Shown here: in pieces, positions 13,426 through 26,228 of the stretch
How positions within the stretch are numbered: position 1 is the stretch's first letter
Layout of the letters: every line of letters starts with the position of its first letter
Assembly: GCA_012295275.1 (NCBI GenBank)
Contig: CM022679.1
Coordinates: 28,693,164 to 28,757,163, forward strand
Length of the DNA stretch: 64,000 nt
Direction: 5' to 3'
Source of the DNA: Chrysomallon squamiferum
Taxonomy: Eukaryota > Mollusca > Gastropoda > Neomphalida > Peltospiridae
Translations under genes and position numbers: made by a program
The notes under the pieces: generated by a model
Databases searched by the model: none
What the model was told of the DNA's origin: nothing
Seen by the model: the letters and a program-made list of their open reading frames with translations, nothing else

Positions 13426-14916
13426 TGTGGCCGAGTGCATAAAGCATCCTCACACAAAATCTATACAAGTTCGATGTCGATTACATCTTTACTTTCTCTG
13501 CCCACATGACAACATGACAGACAATAGTATAACATTATAAATGATAATATCGTAGTTATACTGCAGAGAACAGGACCAAACGTCTTTCTCCCTTGCCAGA
13601 TATTCTCTCTTCTCTCTTGAACTCTTTTTCACTGCAGTCACACAGATAACATCTCACACCCCTGACCATATCTGTCCTGGATTCCTTAAGAAAGCATCAG
13701 TGAGAGTGTTTACAATATATCAATGTCCCACGTGTCTTGGAAGAATTTCCAAGTACTTTACGTCTAATCAAGGAGAAATAAACATCACATACGTTAACGG
13801 TGTCTCTTGAGATTATGCTTGGTGCTTTTAGTTCAGTCCCTCACATATATATCATACCTTTGCATGGGCTGATATATTTTTCATGTATCGACCGTTTCAC
13901 TGCGATTACTCGAATTGTTGTACATTGGTGTTAAAGGCCCTTGAGCAATAACAAAAATAATGACAATTATTTTTTTATGTCAAATTTATTTTTAAAAAAA
14001 GAACAATAATAATAATAAAATACTAAAATTTTTTTAAAAATTAGCCACTCAACCATGTCCGCTGAGATGAAGTGAAGCAAAACAGTCTAGATATTCCTGG
14101 TGCCTGAAAGGAATAGATCTGTCATGTACATGTCTCTAGATATTTGTTAATTCAACTGTACATTTAATTATTTACATTCATTTTACGTTTCAGTCGACAT
14201 TGTCGGACTGGTATTTCAGTAATAATCACACACACGCTGTCTGTGGTGTCACAGCGACTTAGCGAAGTAAAACAAATCAGTCTGTGGGACATCAAGCAAT
14301 ACACGAGAAGTGACTGAAGATCACAGGCGTTTCATGAAAAGGCTGAAATATGACTGCATTGATTCAAGTCTTCCTGTTGACACTTGTATACAGACTTTTT
14401 GTCTTAAATATTGATAAAATCACAATCTAAAAACAAACTAGCATACTACTTAATATGAATTATTTAATGGTATAAAGTAATTTAATATTCAACGTATAAG
14501 TTTTGATTAATGAACCGTATAGAGTATATGCTTGATAACACTTGAATATTACTAACAAAAGGTGCTGATAATTAATGCTTCTCTGAGTTTTTTTCTTGAG
14601 CAAACCACGCAGAATCTGCTATATTATTGATGTAGCGTTTTTCATGCCTGGTTAATTGCAATGGTTCGCTGCTTTATTCTCTGACTGTGTGTTTATATAA
14701 GCAAATGGATTAGGACACACGTGGCCATTTTCCATGATTTCTAATATGTTAGTATAAAACACCGTCATTACAGCACCAGATGGCGGTTCACCTCTGATGA
14801 GCCCTGCTTCAGCTGCTGACTCGGCTGATTCATTCAAAATTCATGTACACAAAATATCTTAAATGAGAGAAGTGGTGCGTGTTCCTCACACGGCTTCAGC
14901 TGACGTGTTGGTTAGA
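13424..14916. other. Unassigned, less AT-rich DNA
   Basis: No lectin exon is recognisable. The block at about 13560-13930 and the one at 14640-14960 are less AT-rich than their surroundings and mostly single-copy here. An open frame on the minus strand at 14652-14837 (61 codons, beginning MNESAESAAEAGLIRGEPPS) has ordinary composition but no recognised motif. A short segment at about 14058-14095 is the reverse complement of motifs near 53945 and 54178, a small dispersed repeat. Confidence 0.5.
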
Positions 14917-15702
14917 ATGGAGACCTCTTGAGGGACGCAGTGATCCTGTCGGAAACCAGGCGTGTCTGTTTCACCTGGGAAAAACGTGCTGGGTTTCCAC
15001 AACCTGAAATAATTTTCAAAACAGAATGATGTGATATGAGAGAATGAATGTATGCATGACGGCTATACGCACTATTGAATTTGCGTCGTTTCTTTCATGC
15101 GTAGATGAATTAAAACTAATGAACGATTGAGCATTTTTTCTTGTGGACAGCAAGACAGAGAAATAGCAATGTTGTCTGAGGAACGAATAAAAGTGTGATG
15201 GAAAAATAGACAGAGAGGAACAGTTATTTTTTTTTTTTTTTTTTGCTTTTTATTTCTCACATATTAATAACTCTTATCTATATCTTTGTGTTTGTATTCG
15301 GTATGCATCGCGCATTGATCAGTATATCCAACTGATAAAGAAACTCACCTCCTACATTTCTGTTAGTTGAAGTGAACGTGTGGACAGTATCCTATCTTCT
15401 GAATCTACCATCCACAGCAGTCAAAGTGATACGTCAGTGCTCAGCCGTCTGTGCTGAACTCGGAGCCACTGTTGCCATCAACTGCATGTTTGGCTGCTGC
15501 TTTTGCATGCACCAAGCTAGAACTCATGACTGCGGGTTTATTGAGAGCGATGTTAATAGAGCAATCATCTGAAAAACGAAAGTGAATAACCTTTAATATC
15601 CATATCTTTTCCTTGATATTTATATAAATATAATGTTGTATACTTACTTTCAGAAGCAGTCATATAAGTCAAAGGTATGAAAAGGACGAAGTATTTCCAC
15701 AT
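14917..15702 (-). pseudogene. Gene B: lectin-PAN pseudogene lacking the C-half exon
   Basis: Read on the minus strand. Signal exon 15702-15648 (MWKYFVLFIPLTYMTASE, intact, GTAAGT donor). Lectin N-half exon 15568-15349 (DCSINIALNKPAVMSSS, KHAVDGNSGS), with TGA where gene J has TGT of the G-C-A motif and a deletion across the WWMVDLE region. PAN exon 15003-14917, which starts CGNPARFSQVKQTRLVSD and then decays with no further cysteines. No lectin C-half exon exists between 15349 and 15003. It is clearly the inverted counterpart of gene J: upstream DNA and the signal exon are near-identical over some 250 bp. Confidence 0.85.
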
Positions 15703-15990
15703 CGCATGTTTACGTCTTGTTTTAGAGCTGTGAGTGCTCCAAACTAAGCAATCTCTAGCACTGTTCTGGTTGCAGTCTTAGCGAAACACTACATTTGTGA
15801 GAGTTGTCTGGATAAAGTTTCCCATTCATTAATAACATGTAAGGCTGATCTCTGAGGACTGTTCGTATTAACTGGACAACTTGTAACAGTTTTACTGTTG
15901 GTCATAACTGAGTAGTGTCCTAGGTAACACCAATTACATGAACAACAATCTCGATAGACTGTTTCCATTGTTACAAGATTATCGATTATA
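15703..15990 (-). promoter_or_regulatory. Upstream region of gene B, shared with gene J
   Basis: About 200-250 bp before the B start codon are near-identical to the DNA before gene J's start (about 57780-57995, opposite strand). Shared landmarks read AGTTTGGAGCACTCACAG and AACAAGACGTAAACATGCG just before the ATG. The first resembles the GTTCAGTTTGGAGTATACAG block of the other genes, so it is probably a diverged member of the same promoter family. Confidence 0.6.
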
Positions 15991-18402
15991 ATATACATTC
16001 CTGAACTGTTTGTTATTTTATACGTATTATATAATTATCAAAATATCCTCTAATGAAAACAAATAACAAAAAGTAATAAAACAATGTATTTTTTGATGAA
16101 TTTATTCATGTTTAGCGTGAACAATTTCTACACTTTAAAAAGTTCTTTGGAACGACTTCATTTATTTATCTTCCAGTACTATTTGTTTTACCTACGTCAA
16201 CAGCTGCATAATTTATAGTATTTGTATCGTCTGAATCAGCCTGTTTTTGTACTAACTGAACAAACTGTAACAATTTCAGTTTTTGTCATAAAGGGGATTG
16301 TTTACACATGAAAGATATATCTGAACAATATCCTCATTCAATAATAACATTAAATACATAGACACCGGTCTCTGAGGACTGTGTTGTTAAAACAAAACTA
16401 TTGATTTCAAATACAGGCCTCAACCATTTAAAAATAATAAAAAGTGTTACTAAAACGTCATTTTCTGATGAGTCCATTCATGTCTAGCTTTCAGAATTTC
16501 TACATTTGAAAGACTTAGAACGATTTTTTTTATTTAGCTTTCATTAGTATTTGTAATTTATAGTATTATCTAGTATTGTTTGTAATACCTCTCTGAATAA
16601 CATAACATAATTTTAAGTATTAGCTAGTACTGTTTGTAATACCTCGCTAAATAACATAATTTATAGTATTAGCTAGTACTGTTTCTTATTTTCTAGTCTC
16701 ATTCTTTTCTTTGGCCTAAAAACAAATCCTTTGTCGCTGATTTTGTTCTTGACATAAAACATTAGAAGACTGTAAGATACTGGGAAACTTCCCTAAAAAT
16801 AAATTTTCCCTGTACTAAATAATTATTGTAATTGTTCATTTTTTTTCTTTTGGAGTTGACAGTCAATTTTTAGGAAAAGCAAATAAGATCTATGAATTCT
16901 CTTTCTAAAGTTTCATTTTTGAATCTATATTTTATCTGTAGCTGAACCAAAAACAAATAAGCAAAATTCAAATCAAGCGATGCTGTAAAAAATTATGATA
17001 ATAATTCTAAGATTTACACTGTTACACAAAAAAGAAAAATACGCTGAAAACTTCAGTGGGTACATTCGCTGTTCAATAAACGTATGTACAAATATCTAAG
17101 TATTGTCTTTAACTTTCACTTTAAAACTAAAGTATTTACAACTGATTTTTGTAAATCCATTATATCAATAAAATTAATTAAGCTTCAAAACGAAGAAGCA
17201 AAACGAATTCTTTTTGAAAACAAGCTGAAACAGAATTATGTGCAAATAGTGATATTATTTTTTCATTTCTCAAATCAAATTGTTTTCGAAGTGAAGAAAA
17301 GTTAATTCTGTTGTATTTGTGTGTTGTTTGTTCCTAAACATCACTGTCTCCTAGAAGAAGAAGACGATGATAATGATGATGATGAAAAGCATAAAAAATC
17401 TTAGTGAATAGTAATCTTAGAAAGCGATTAGTTTGATGCTGCTGATGATGATGATGATAGTAGATTAATTGGTTATAATTTCATGAAGGTGAAGGCAATA
17501 ATTAATCAAGAAATAAAAATTAAATAGATAAACACTTTATTACGTTAATACACAAACGAACATAGTGTAAGATATAGAATGACACACGTTAACAAACATT
17601 ATTTAAGAAAATATTAAATTTTAAACAGTGTTCACAATAAATGATTTTAGTATAAACTGAGTTAATAATAAAAAAAACTGAAGCTTAAACTTGGTTGATA
17701 ATACACGAATTCAGGTACAAATATATGTTTGTAATAAAAGTTTATTGAAAATAAGCCTATACAACTACAGAACTCAGTAATTCCTAAAACCATTGAAATG
17801 TAAACAATACAGATTAATCTACTCAAATATAAAGTTTCTTGACAATAAAAACATATTGAAGTATAGACTACGTTTACGACAAAAATAATGAATAATAATG
17901 ATGAACGTGTAGAAATATAAATATGTCGATAATAAATGTGTTATAATGTAAACTTTGTTTATGCAATAACAGAGAAAACAAAATAATAATAACGGCCACA
18001 CAATTAATTGATACCGAATAAATTCCCCAAAACTGAATTGTCTTAGTACTGAAATAATCACCGTAATAACAGTCGGCGTTTGAACTTATTTAATTTTGAG
18101 CGAAAGCTAATAAACTATAGGAATTCATTTTCTAAACTTTTGATCACACATTTTCAATCAACAATGATTTATTTAGTCTAAGCAATCAAAGTATGTAATT
18201 GTACATAATTATATCATTTTATGATTCTCAGTATCTATACGTTAGCAGTATTATTTACAAATGAATTTTACATTTTTCTGAAAACCATTAAAAAAATCAA
18301 CTTTCTTTTTCCTTTTCAACAAACGAACTTTAGTTTATAACAAGCAACTGAAAACCAGTCACCTAAACATAAAGTATTTGTTTTTATTTCCCATTGTCCG
18401 TT
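15991..18402. other. Intergenic DNA, 3' flank of gene C
   Basis: No gene seen. The part from about 17000 to 17950 is a diverged duplicate of about 21940-22870. Shared features are a TACATTCGCTGTTCAATAAA motif, GAT-rich runs near 17360 and 22260, and an AT-rich 3' portion that ends about 300 bp before gene C. Short open frames here are not conserved between the two copies. Confidence 0.6.
17000..17950. repeat. Duplicated 3'-flank segment, copy 1
   Basis: Direct duplicate of about 21940-22870, with scattered substitutions and small indels. Together with the C/D gene pair it marks a tandem duplication with a period near 5 kb. Confidence 0.8.
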
Positions 18403-19307
18403 TTAGCACAGATCATTTCCGTAGTATTTCCACTGAGAATGTTCCTCGGTGCTCAAGGCAAACTGTGGATGAAAGATGAGTTCACACTGTTCAGCTTTCT
18501 CTGTTGAAGTTGAAAGCCAGACAGGTCACATTTCTGATACATGACAAAGAACAGTCCATAAACGTATTGGTCGAAATCGAGGAGTTTTCAGAAATCAGTC
18601 GTTTGTTTTTCACCCTGGGAAACCGTCCAGTTTTGCCACAAGCTAAAGTAATGAAAATACGAAAATAATGTTCTGTATTAATCAAAAGAGCGAGAACGTG
18701 AGAGACACAGAGATATAGAAAGACACAGACACACACGTACATTTATATATACAGATAAACAGCCCTATACTTCTCGTTTTTTATTCAAAATTTAAAACAC
18801 AAAAGCCAGATCCTGTATTTTATGTAGGTGAAATAAATAATTTATTCTTACCATTGTTTCGTATTCCGAAAACCTGAACCTCGCACAAGGTCAGATATAT
18901 AGCAGCTTTCCAATTTCTAATTCTTATAAATCGACCTCGAGTTGGTTTCTCACAAGCGATGTACCAGGTTTCTGACAATCCTATCGCCGGTCCAGTGTTG
19001 TTGTAACACACAGTACGTTTTTCTGATAAACATTTACTTGGGTTCTTCTCAGATATTTCAATGACAAAATAGTGAAGATTATCTGCTGTAAAAAAACAAA
19101 AAAAAAATCAATATAGACATTTTAAATAGATCGATAGATAGATAAATGAATGAATGAATGAATGAATAAATAAATAAATAATTTAAGTACAAAGACAAAG
19201 ATTTACCATTTAAGCAAGCTAATAGTTTAAAGTAAAATTTAGATAAGTTTTTTAAATAAATAACTGAATAATTATGATTTGTAATAGTAATAGTAATAAT
19301 AATAGTA

Positions 19308-19340
<33 letters not shown>

Positions 19341-20094
19341 ATAATAATAACAATAATGATAATAATAAAAACAAGGACATCAACAACAACAATAATAAAT
19401 GCAGCAAACGAATCCAAACTGGAAAATGAGAATAATATTTTTTATCAAAAATGATTATGATGAAAAATATCAAAATAATGTTATGCTGTCTGATTATTGT
19501 TTTGTCTTTATTAGATAGAAAAAACCTACCACCAGCATCTCTGTTAGTCAAAGCCACTGTGTGGATAGTGTAAGATTCTTCTAAGTCTACGAGCCACCAA
19601 GGATACTTGTCTCCATCATCGGAAACAAAACAACCGGCTTTGACGACATTTGTCCCAAAATTGGCATCGACTGCAAATTTCGGATCCTTATACTGAGGGC
19701 TACCATAAGAACTCGCGGTTGCTGGTTTCATGAGAGCGATATTTGTAGTCACATCTTCTGAAATTTAGAACTTTTCAATATTCATTCACTTTAATTATAC
19801 TTGTTTGAAATATTATAAATGTTTATGTTTTATACAAACTCGGTGTATAGAATTTCAGTCCTGACATATAGTGAATGTAAACTGATTGAGGATTTAAAAT
19901 GTAAAAAAGAAATATAAGGAAAATGTAAGAGACAGCAAGAAACGAAGGAAAGAAAATTAAAAAAAAGACAATTAATAAAAATAAAACGTGAGAATATTGA
20001 TTTAATAGAATTGAGACGGAAAATCTAAATTCTTACCTTCAGAACCAGTGATGAAAATGATCGCTGAGGAAAAGATGAAGACGTATTTGTACAT
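18403..20094 (-). pseudogene. Gene C: F-type lectin-PAN, PAN exon frameshifted
   Basis: Minus-strand exons: 20094-20037 (signal, MYKYVFIFSSAIIFITGSE), 19757-19530 (lectin N-half, TTNIALMKPATAS, PWWLVDLEESYTIHT, ALTNRD), 19085-18852 (C-half, NLHYFVIEISEKNP, ACEKPTRGRF, LCEVQVFG) and 18642-18403 (PAN). All junctions are GT-AG and phase 1. The PAN exon has one extra base near 18501-18504 compared with gene D, so the frame ends FNFNRES at a stop at 18491. The predicted 223-residue product loses the last two PAN cysteines and YYGNDLC, whose codons persist in the shifted frame down to TAA at 18403-18405. At the sugar site it has Cys-Phe-Val where E has Cys-Ala-His, and Asn at the second Arg. It is the closest relative of gene F, introns included. 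Either a recent pseudogene or a truncated but expressed form. Confidence 0.85.
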
Positions 20095-20255
20095 TGTGGT
20101 AGAATACTATAATTACGTCTTGTTCAGATCTCTGTATACTCCAAACTGAACAACCTCTAACATATTGTATTTCTAGTGTGAAAGGTTTTATACACTTGAA
20201 AGACTTGTTTCAAAAACCTTTTCATTGATTAGAAACAACAAATCCCTTGTCACTT
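20095..20255 (-). promoter_or_regulatory. Conserved promoter block of gene C
   Basis: On the minus strand this reads, in order: GTGACAAGGGATTTGTTGTT, an A/T-rich stretch, TATAAAA (reverse complement of 20187-20193, about 97 bp upstream of the ATG), GTTCAGTTTGGAGTATACAG, and AACAAGACGTAATTATAG immediately before the coding start. The same ordered block precedes D, F, G, H, K and three pseudogenes. Promoter function is inferred from conservation and position. Confidence 0.65.
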
Positions 20256-22969
20256 ATTTGTCTCGGAAAATAACTGGTCTGTTTGAAGTATTCTCTTGAG
20301 ATTTCACACTCAGACTCTAAACTCAGTCTATTTTGTCGTTAAACATTCATAAACTGAAAGGTATTCAATAACTTACATTAAAATGAATTCTCTCAATATT
20401 AAATTAATAATTATAAATTATAAAAAAAATATATAATAAACATTATCTCAAATATTCAAGTGATAACTATTTATTCGGATTGATCCTTCCGCCAAAATTA
20501 ATTAAAATAATTATTAGCGGTAGGTTCTAAATTTTCAGCTGACATACAAGCGAAATTTCCTCAAAAAAGAAAGAAAGTAAAACAAAGATCAGTTTGTTCT
20601 AATTTCATTTTTAAGTCATACATTTTAGTTAATGAACGAATTAAAAACAAAACGTTCTTCTATATCACTTAATTTAGTTATATTTATTAGAATAAATTAG
20701 GACAGCAGTAGTATTTTCAATTCATTTCTACATTATCTGAAATCGATTAAATCAATAAAATGTATTAATTATTTCTTTTGAGAAAGAAACTTTTGTTTGT
20801 AAGTAGCAACTGAAACACAAAACTAAACTAGAATTATACTGAAATATTTATATGCTGTTCCAAGTTCCAACTTTGTTTTGCTGAAAAACATTTTTGTTCT
20901 CTAAACGAAAAGAAAGATAATTCCTTGACTATACATTTTTAAAATTTAAGAATTAAAAACAAATCCCTTGACAGTGATTTTGTCTTTGACACAAAAGAAC
21001 AGATTCCAATGTACTCGAGAACTAAATTTGCTTTGTAATAAATAATTATAATAGTCGTTCAGAATTGGAGTCTACAATAAGTTTTAAAATTTATGAATTC
21101 ACTTTCTGAAGATTAATCTGCCATTTTCACTCAATGTCAATTAAACAATCAAAATACGCGTTTGATCTGTAGATGAAACAAAGACAAACATTCAGAATTA
21201 AAATCAATCCTTACAAGTTACGAATAATAATAATAATTAGTCTTAGACTCTGATACTCACAGAAAATGGCTGTACGAACATGAAAACTGCTGAGAACTTT
21301 AATGGGTCAATTTTTACCACACTTTTCCATGTCTCTTGTAATTTCAGAAATTTCAGTGCAGAACGAAATCTAACTCTTCACACTAAATAATTTGAGTTTT
21401 ATTTTGATGAGCATGATGCGAACAGTAAATGACTTTTCTATTTCACATTAATTTGGATATTCTTTTACCATTTGAAAATAAAAAATGATTAGTTCAAATG
21501 TTCAGGTGTCACCAGCGAATTGCTCTAATCCAGCCACCAAAATTAATTAAAATAATTATTAGCTGAGGATTCTGAATTTCCTTCTGATATACAAGAGAAA
21601 AAAATGAAAGATAAATTTGATAAATTCCACGTATAACGTCATAAACCTAGACGAAGGACGAATGAATAGCAGTTGGCTTTTGGACTTATTTAATTTTGAG
21701 CGAAAGCTAATAAACTATTGGAAAAATACTTTCTAGACATTTATCTCAAATTTTCAATCAAAAACGATTTGTTTAGTCTAATGAATCATAGTATGTAATT
21801 ATACACAGTTATAACATGTGATGATTCTGAATATCTATACCTTAGCAGAATTATCAATATAACTCAAATCAATCGATACTACTGTATTCTTTAGTAAAAA
21901 CTAACGATAATAATTCTAAATTTACACTGTTACACAAAGATAAAAACTGTGCTGAAAACTTTAATGGGTACATTCGCTGTTCAATAAACGCATGTACAAA
22001 TATGTAAATATTGTCTTTAAATTTCACTTTAAAACTAAAGTATTTACGACTGACTTTTGCAAATATATTATATCAATAAAATTAATTAAGCTTTAAAACG
22101 AAGAAGCAAAACGTATTCTGTTTTAGCCAGCACCTGAAATAGAATTATGTGCAAATATTGATATTATTTTTTCATTTCTCAAATCAAATTGTTTTCGAAG
22201 TGAAGAAAAGTTAATTCCGTTGTATTCCTGTGTTGTTTGACATTTCTGTCTGCTAGAAGAAGATGATGATAATGATGACGAAGAGCATAACAAAAATCAT
22301 ACTGAACAGCAGCAATGGCAGTAATCTTAGTAAGCGGTTACTTTGATGGTGATGACGATGATGATGATGACAGTAGATTAATTGGTTGTAATTTCATGAT
22401 GGTGAAGACAATAAAGACATAAAAATAAAAGAGATTAAAACTTTATTACGTTAATACACAAAACAACATAGTGTAAGATACAGAATGACACGCATTAACA
22501 AAAATTATTTTTAAAAATATTAAATTTAAAACAGTTTTCACAGTAAACAATTTAAATTATAAACTGAGTTAATAATAAAAACACTGAAGTATAAACTAGT
22601 CTGATAATACACGAATTGAGATATAAACGTATGTTCGTAACAAAACTATATAGAAAATAGCGTATTCATCTACAGAACTCCGTAATTACTAAAACCATTG
22701 AAATGTAAACAGTGCTGATGAATCTACTCAAATATAAAGCTTCTTGACAATAAAAACATATTGAAGTGTAGATTACGTTTACGACAAAAATAATGAATAA
22801 TAATGATGAATGTGTAGAAATATAAAGATGTCGATAATAAATGTGTTATAATGTAAACTTTGTGTATGCAATGGAAGTGAAAAAAATAGTAATAAAGGCC
22901 AAACAATTACTTTTTAGTAAATAGTACTGATGCTGCCACTACTACTACTATTACTACTACTACTAAAAC

Positions 22970-23000
<31 letters not shown>

Positions 23001-23640
23001 GTAATAACAATAATAATAATAATAGTAATAACAATAGTAATAATAATAATAATAATGAATTTTTTATGAATAAATAAATAAATAAATTATATAATAAGTA
23101 ACATATATAGTCAGATATACAGCTATAATATTCACATTAAAGATTAAATCAAAATGGGTAAAAGAGGGTACAGTCTAAACAATAACACGTAAATATTATT
23201 TCAATACTGATAATCATTTGAGTGTATCAATATATATATACAAATATGTGTGTTTGTATGTGATGGTGCATATGTGTATGTATTTACCTGTGTATGTGCT
23301 TGTATTTACCTGTTTATGTTCTTGTGTTTCTGTGTGTATGTGTGTCTGTATGTATACAACGTGTGTGTGTGTGTGCGGGTAGGTAAAATGTGTCAATGTT
23401 TCTAGGTTGTAGCTTTTCTTCAGATAATCTTTTATGCACAAAGACAAGGAAAAACAGAAATGATGTTAAAAAGTTATGTAGTTAGATTATTATGGTATGT
23501 ACCATAATTCAACTTCTGAAAACGTCAGTTAGAGGTTTTCGTGCTATCTGTATAGTAATATTTCTCATTATTATGAACTATATTGTGTATTATGACATCT
23601 CTTCGATCAAACACTTGATATAACAAAAACCAATAATCAG
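20256..23640. other. Intergenic DNA between genes C and D
   Basis: No gene seen. It contains decayed family flanking sequence, the second copy of the 3'-flank duplication (about 21940-22870), an (AAT)n-rich tract (about 22972-23057) and TGTG/TATG-rich runs (about 23230-23375). Short pieces similar to the promoter block occur near 20940-21000 without a signal exon. Confidence 0.6.
21940..22870. repeat. Duplicated 3'-flank segment, copy 2
   Basis: Matches about 17000-17950. The copy includes a GAT-rich segment near 22260-22370 and a stretch near 22730-22870 that encodes near-identical spurious minus-strand peptides in both copies. Confidence 0.8.
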
Positions 23641-23646
23641 CACTAC

Positions 23647-23765
23647 TGAACAACCTGTAACATGCTGTATTTCTAGTCTTAACGGTTTTATACATTTGAT
23701 AGACTTGTTTGAAAACATCTTCTTATTGATTAGTAACAACAAATCCCTTGTCACTGATTTTAAAA
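23647..23765 (-). promoter_or_regulatory. Orphan copy of the family promoter block
   Basis: On the minus strand it carries GTGACAAGGGATTTGTTGTT, TATAAAAC and GTTACAGGTTGTTCAGT. It breaks off before the CAAGACGTAATTA motif and has no signal exon behind it. Its internal sequence (CAAGTCTATCAAATGTATAA) is closest to the blocks at about 34560 and 40690. Confidence 0.65.
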
Positions 23766-24051
23766 GATCTCCATAAACGACTGTTCTATTTGAAGTATTC
23801 TTTTAACATGTTAAACTAAAACGCTACCACTGAAATTATTTCGTTTACAGAAACATTAAGAGGTTCGTAGATACCCAATAAATTCCCCAAAACTGACTTT
23901 TCTGTGAACTGAAATAATCACTCTAATAGCAGTCGGCTTTTGGACTTATTTAATTTTGAGCGAAAGCTAATAAATTATAGGGTAAACACTTTCTAAACAT
24001 TTATCTCAAACCTAAACATAAAGTATTTGTTTTTATTTCCCATTGTCCGTT

Positions 24052-25702
24052 TTAACACAGATCATTTCCGTAGTATTTCCACTGAGAATGTTCCTCGGTG
24101 CTCAAGGCAAACTGTGGATGAAAGATGAGTTCACACTGTTCAGTTTCTCTGTTGAAGTTGAAAGCCAGACAGGTCACATTTCTGATACATGACAAAGAAC
24201 AGTCCATAAATGTATTGGTCGAAATCGAGGAGTTTTCAGAAATCAGTCGTTTGTTTTTCACCCTGGGAAACCGTCCAGTTTTGCCACAAGCTAAAGTAAT
24301 AAAAATACGAAAATAATGTTCTGTGTTAATCACAAGATTGAGAAAGTGAGAGACACACAGACAGAGAAAGACACAGACACACACACACATTTATATATAC
24401 AGAGAAACAGCCCTATATTGCTTGTTTTTGATTCGACGCAAAATTTAAAACACAAAAGCCTGATCCAGTATTTTATGTAGGTGAAATAAATAATTTATTC
24501 TTACCATTGTTTCGTATTCCGAAAACCTGAACCTCGCACAAGGTCAGATATAGAGATCTTTCCCAGTTTCTAATTCTTACGAATCGACCTCGAGTTGGTT
24601 TCTCACAAGTGAAGTTCCTGGTTTCTGATATATTTAGCGCCGATCCAGTGTTGTTGTAACACACAGTAAGTTTTTCTGATAAACATTTACTTGGGTTCTT
24701 CTCAGATATTTCAATAATGAAATAGTGAAGACGGTGTACTGTGACAAAAAAGATTTAAAAAATAAAATAGATAAATATAAAAAAATAAATAAATAATTAA
24801 GTAAAACATTTTTATATAAATATATAAATAAATAAGTACTAATAATTAAATAACCAACATTTATATCTAAAATAAAAACAACACAACATCAACAAGAACA
24901 CCAGAAACAACGACAATAATAATAAATGCAACCAAGAAGGAAAATAATAATAATGGTAATTTTATCAAAAATGATGATGATGAAACATGTCAGATATTTT
25001 TTTTCTCAGTATTCAATAAAAAAACTTACAATATGCATCCCTGCTGGTCAAAGCAACAGTGTTGATAACATAAGCGTCTTCTAAATCTACGAGCCACCAA
25101 GGATTGTAGTCTTTTGAGGCGGAAACAAAACAACCGGCCTTAGGAAAAGTTGTGCCAAGGTTGCCATCGACAGCGTACCTCGGATGAGCCTTTTCCGCTG
25201 GGTAGACTGTTGAAGACATTGCTGGTTTGTTGAGAGCGATATTTGTAGAAAGATTGTCTGGGAAAAAAATAGGTGTTCGTTCCTCATTCATTATCATTAT
25301 AATAAATGTTTGAGATATTAAGAATGTTTTATAATGTTTCATACACACATCGATATATAGAAAATAGAAAACAACAATAAAATGAACGTTATTTAATTAA
25401 GCATTAAAAACGTAAAGGACAAAATTTTTTAAAAAAAAAAATTAAGAAAACAGGAAACAGGAAAACGGAGAAGAAAACGAAAACCAAAAGTTCAACCATG
25501 ACAGCAAAATAAATGTTAATTATTCGAGCACTTAACATGTAAATATAACTAAAACAAAAACAAGACAAATGAAAATGTCAATTAGAAAAAGTCAGGATTT
25601 CGATATAAATTAATTAAGATGACAAAATAATTTTAAAAAATACTTACCTTCAGAGCTAGTGATGAAAAGGATCGCTGAGAAAAAGAAGAAGTATTTGTAC
25701 AT
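24052..25702 (-). CDS. Gene D: secreted F-type lectin-PAN protein
   Basis: Intact on the minus strand. Exons: 25702-25648 (signal, MYKYFFFFSAILFITSSE), 25257-25030 (lectin N-half), 24738-24505 (C-half) and 24290-24052 (PAN). The spliced CDS is 756 nt, 251 residues. The N-half shows NIALNKPAMSS, RYAVDGNLGTTF, NPWWLVDLEDAYVINTVAL and TSRD. The C-half shows RLHYFIIEISEKNP, CYNNTGSALNISETRNFTC, GRFVRIRNW and LCEVQVFG. The PAN module has six Cys, ACGKTGRFPRVKNKRLIS through CLAFNFNRETEQCELIF to YYGNDLC. The expected role is extracellular glycan binding, with the PAN module for protein or carbohydrate contacts. At the sugar site it has Cys-Phe-Val instead of Cys-x-His and TSR instead of TNR, so classical fucose binding is doubtful. 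It is a tandem duplicate of gene C, lying about 5.65 kb away in the same orientation. Confidence 0.93.
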
Positions 25703-25860
25703 TGTACAAGAATACTATAATTACGTCTTGTTCATATCTCTGCATACTCCAAACTGAACAAGCTGCAACATATTGTATTTCCAGACTTAACGGTTTCCAA
25801 CACTTTGAAAACATCTTCGCATTGATTAGTAACAACAAATCCCTTTGTCTCGGAAAATAA
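25703..25860 (-). promoter_or_regulatory. Conserved promoter block of gene D
   Basis: Same ordered elements as gene C (AAGGGATTTGTTGTTACTAA, GTTCAGTTTGGAGTATGCAG, AACAAGACGTAATTATAG), but the TATAAAA of gene C is replaced by sequence without a TATA match. A second partial copy of the distal part follows at about 25905-26020. Confidence 0.6.
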
Positions 25861-26124
25861 CTATTCATTCTGAAGTATTCTCTTGAGAAATTGAAACTTA
25901 ACGGTTGTTAACATAAAGCATTAAGAGACTTTGAAAAATTATCTTCGCATTGATTAGAATAACAATCAAAAAATTTTGTCTCGAAAAATAACTTTTATTC
26001 ATTCTAATGAATGACGTCTCTTGAGAAATGGAACAGGTGTGTGCAAAAAAAAAATACTAAATGTATAAATGGATGTGTATTAATTATTTAAATATAATGA
26101 TAATGTGTCTGAATTTCGTATATA

Positions 26125-26126
<2 letters not shown>

Positions 26127-26193
<67 letters not shown>

Positions 26194-26196
26194 TTG
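26127..26196. repeat. (TG)n microsatellite
   Basis: A TG run with a few TTG interruptions. Confidence 0.95.
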
Positions 26197-26228
26197 TGTT
26201 TTGATGTAATCGTATATGACTTTGCACT

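Noticed and set aside
14652-14837. 61-residue minus-strand ORF as a lectin C-half exon of gene B
   Set aside because: It has none of the C-half motifs (LHYFVIE, ETRNFTC, LCEVQ) and lies outside the exon order, downstream of the PAN remnant.
17819-18061. 80-residue minus-strand ORF with a hydrophobic start (copy at 22724)
   Set aside because: It lies in the duplicated 3' flank, and the second copy is truncated by indels and stops. No splice or promoter support.
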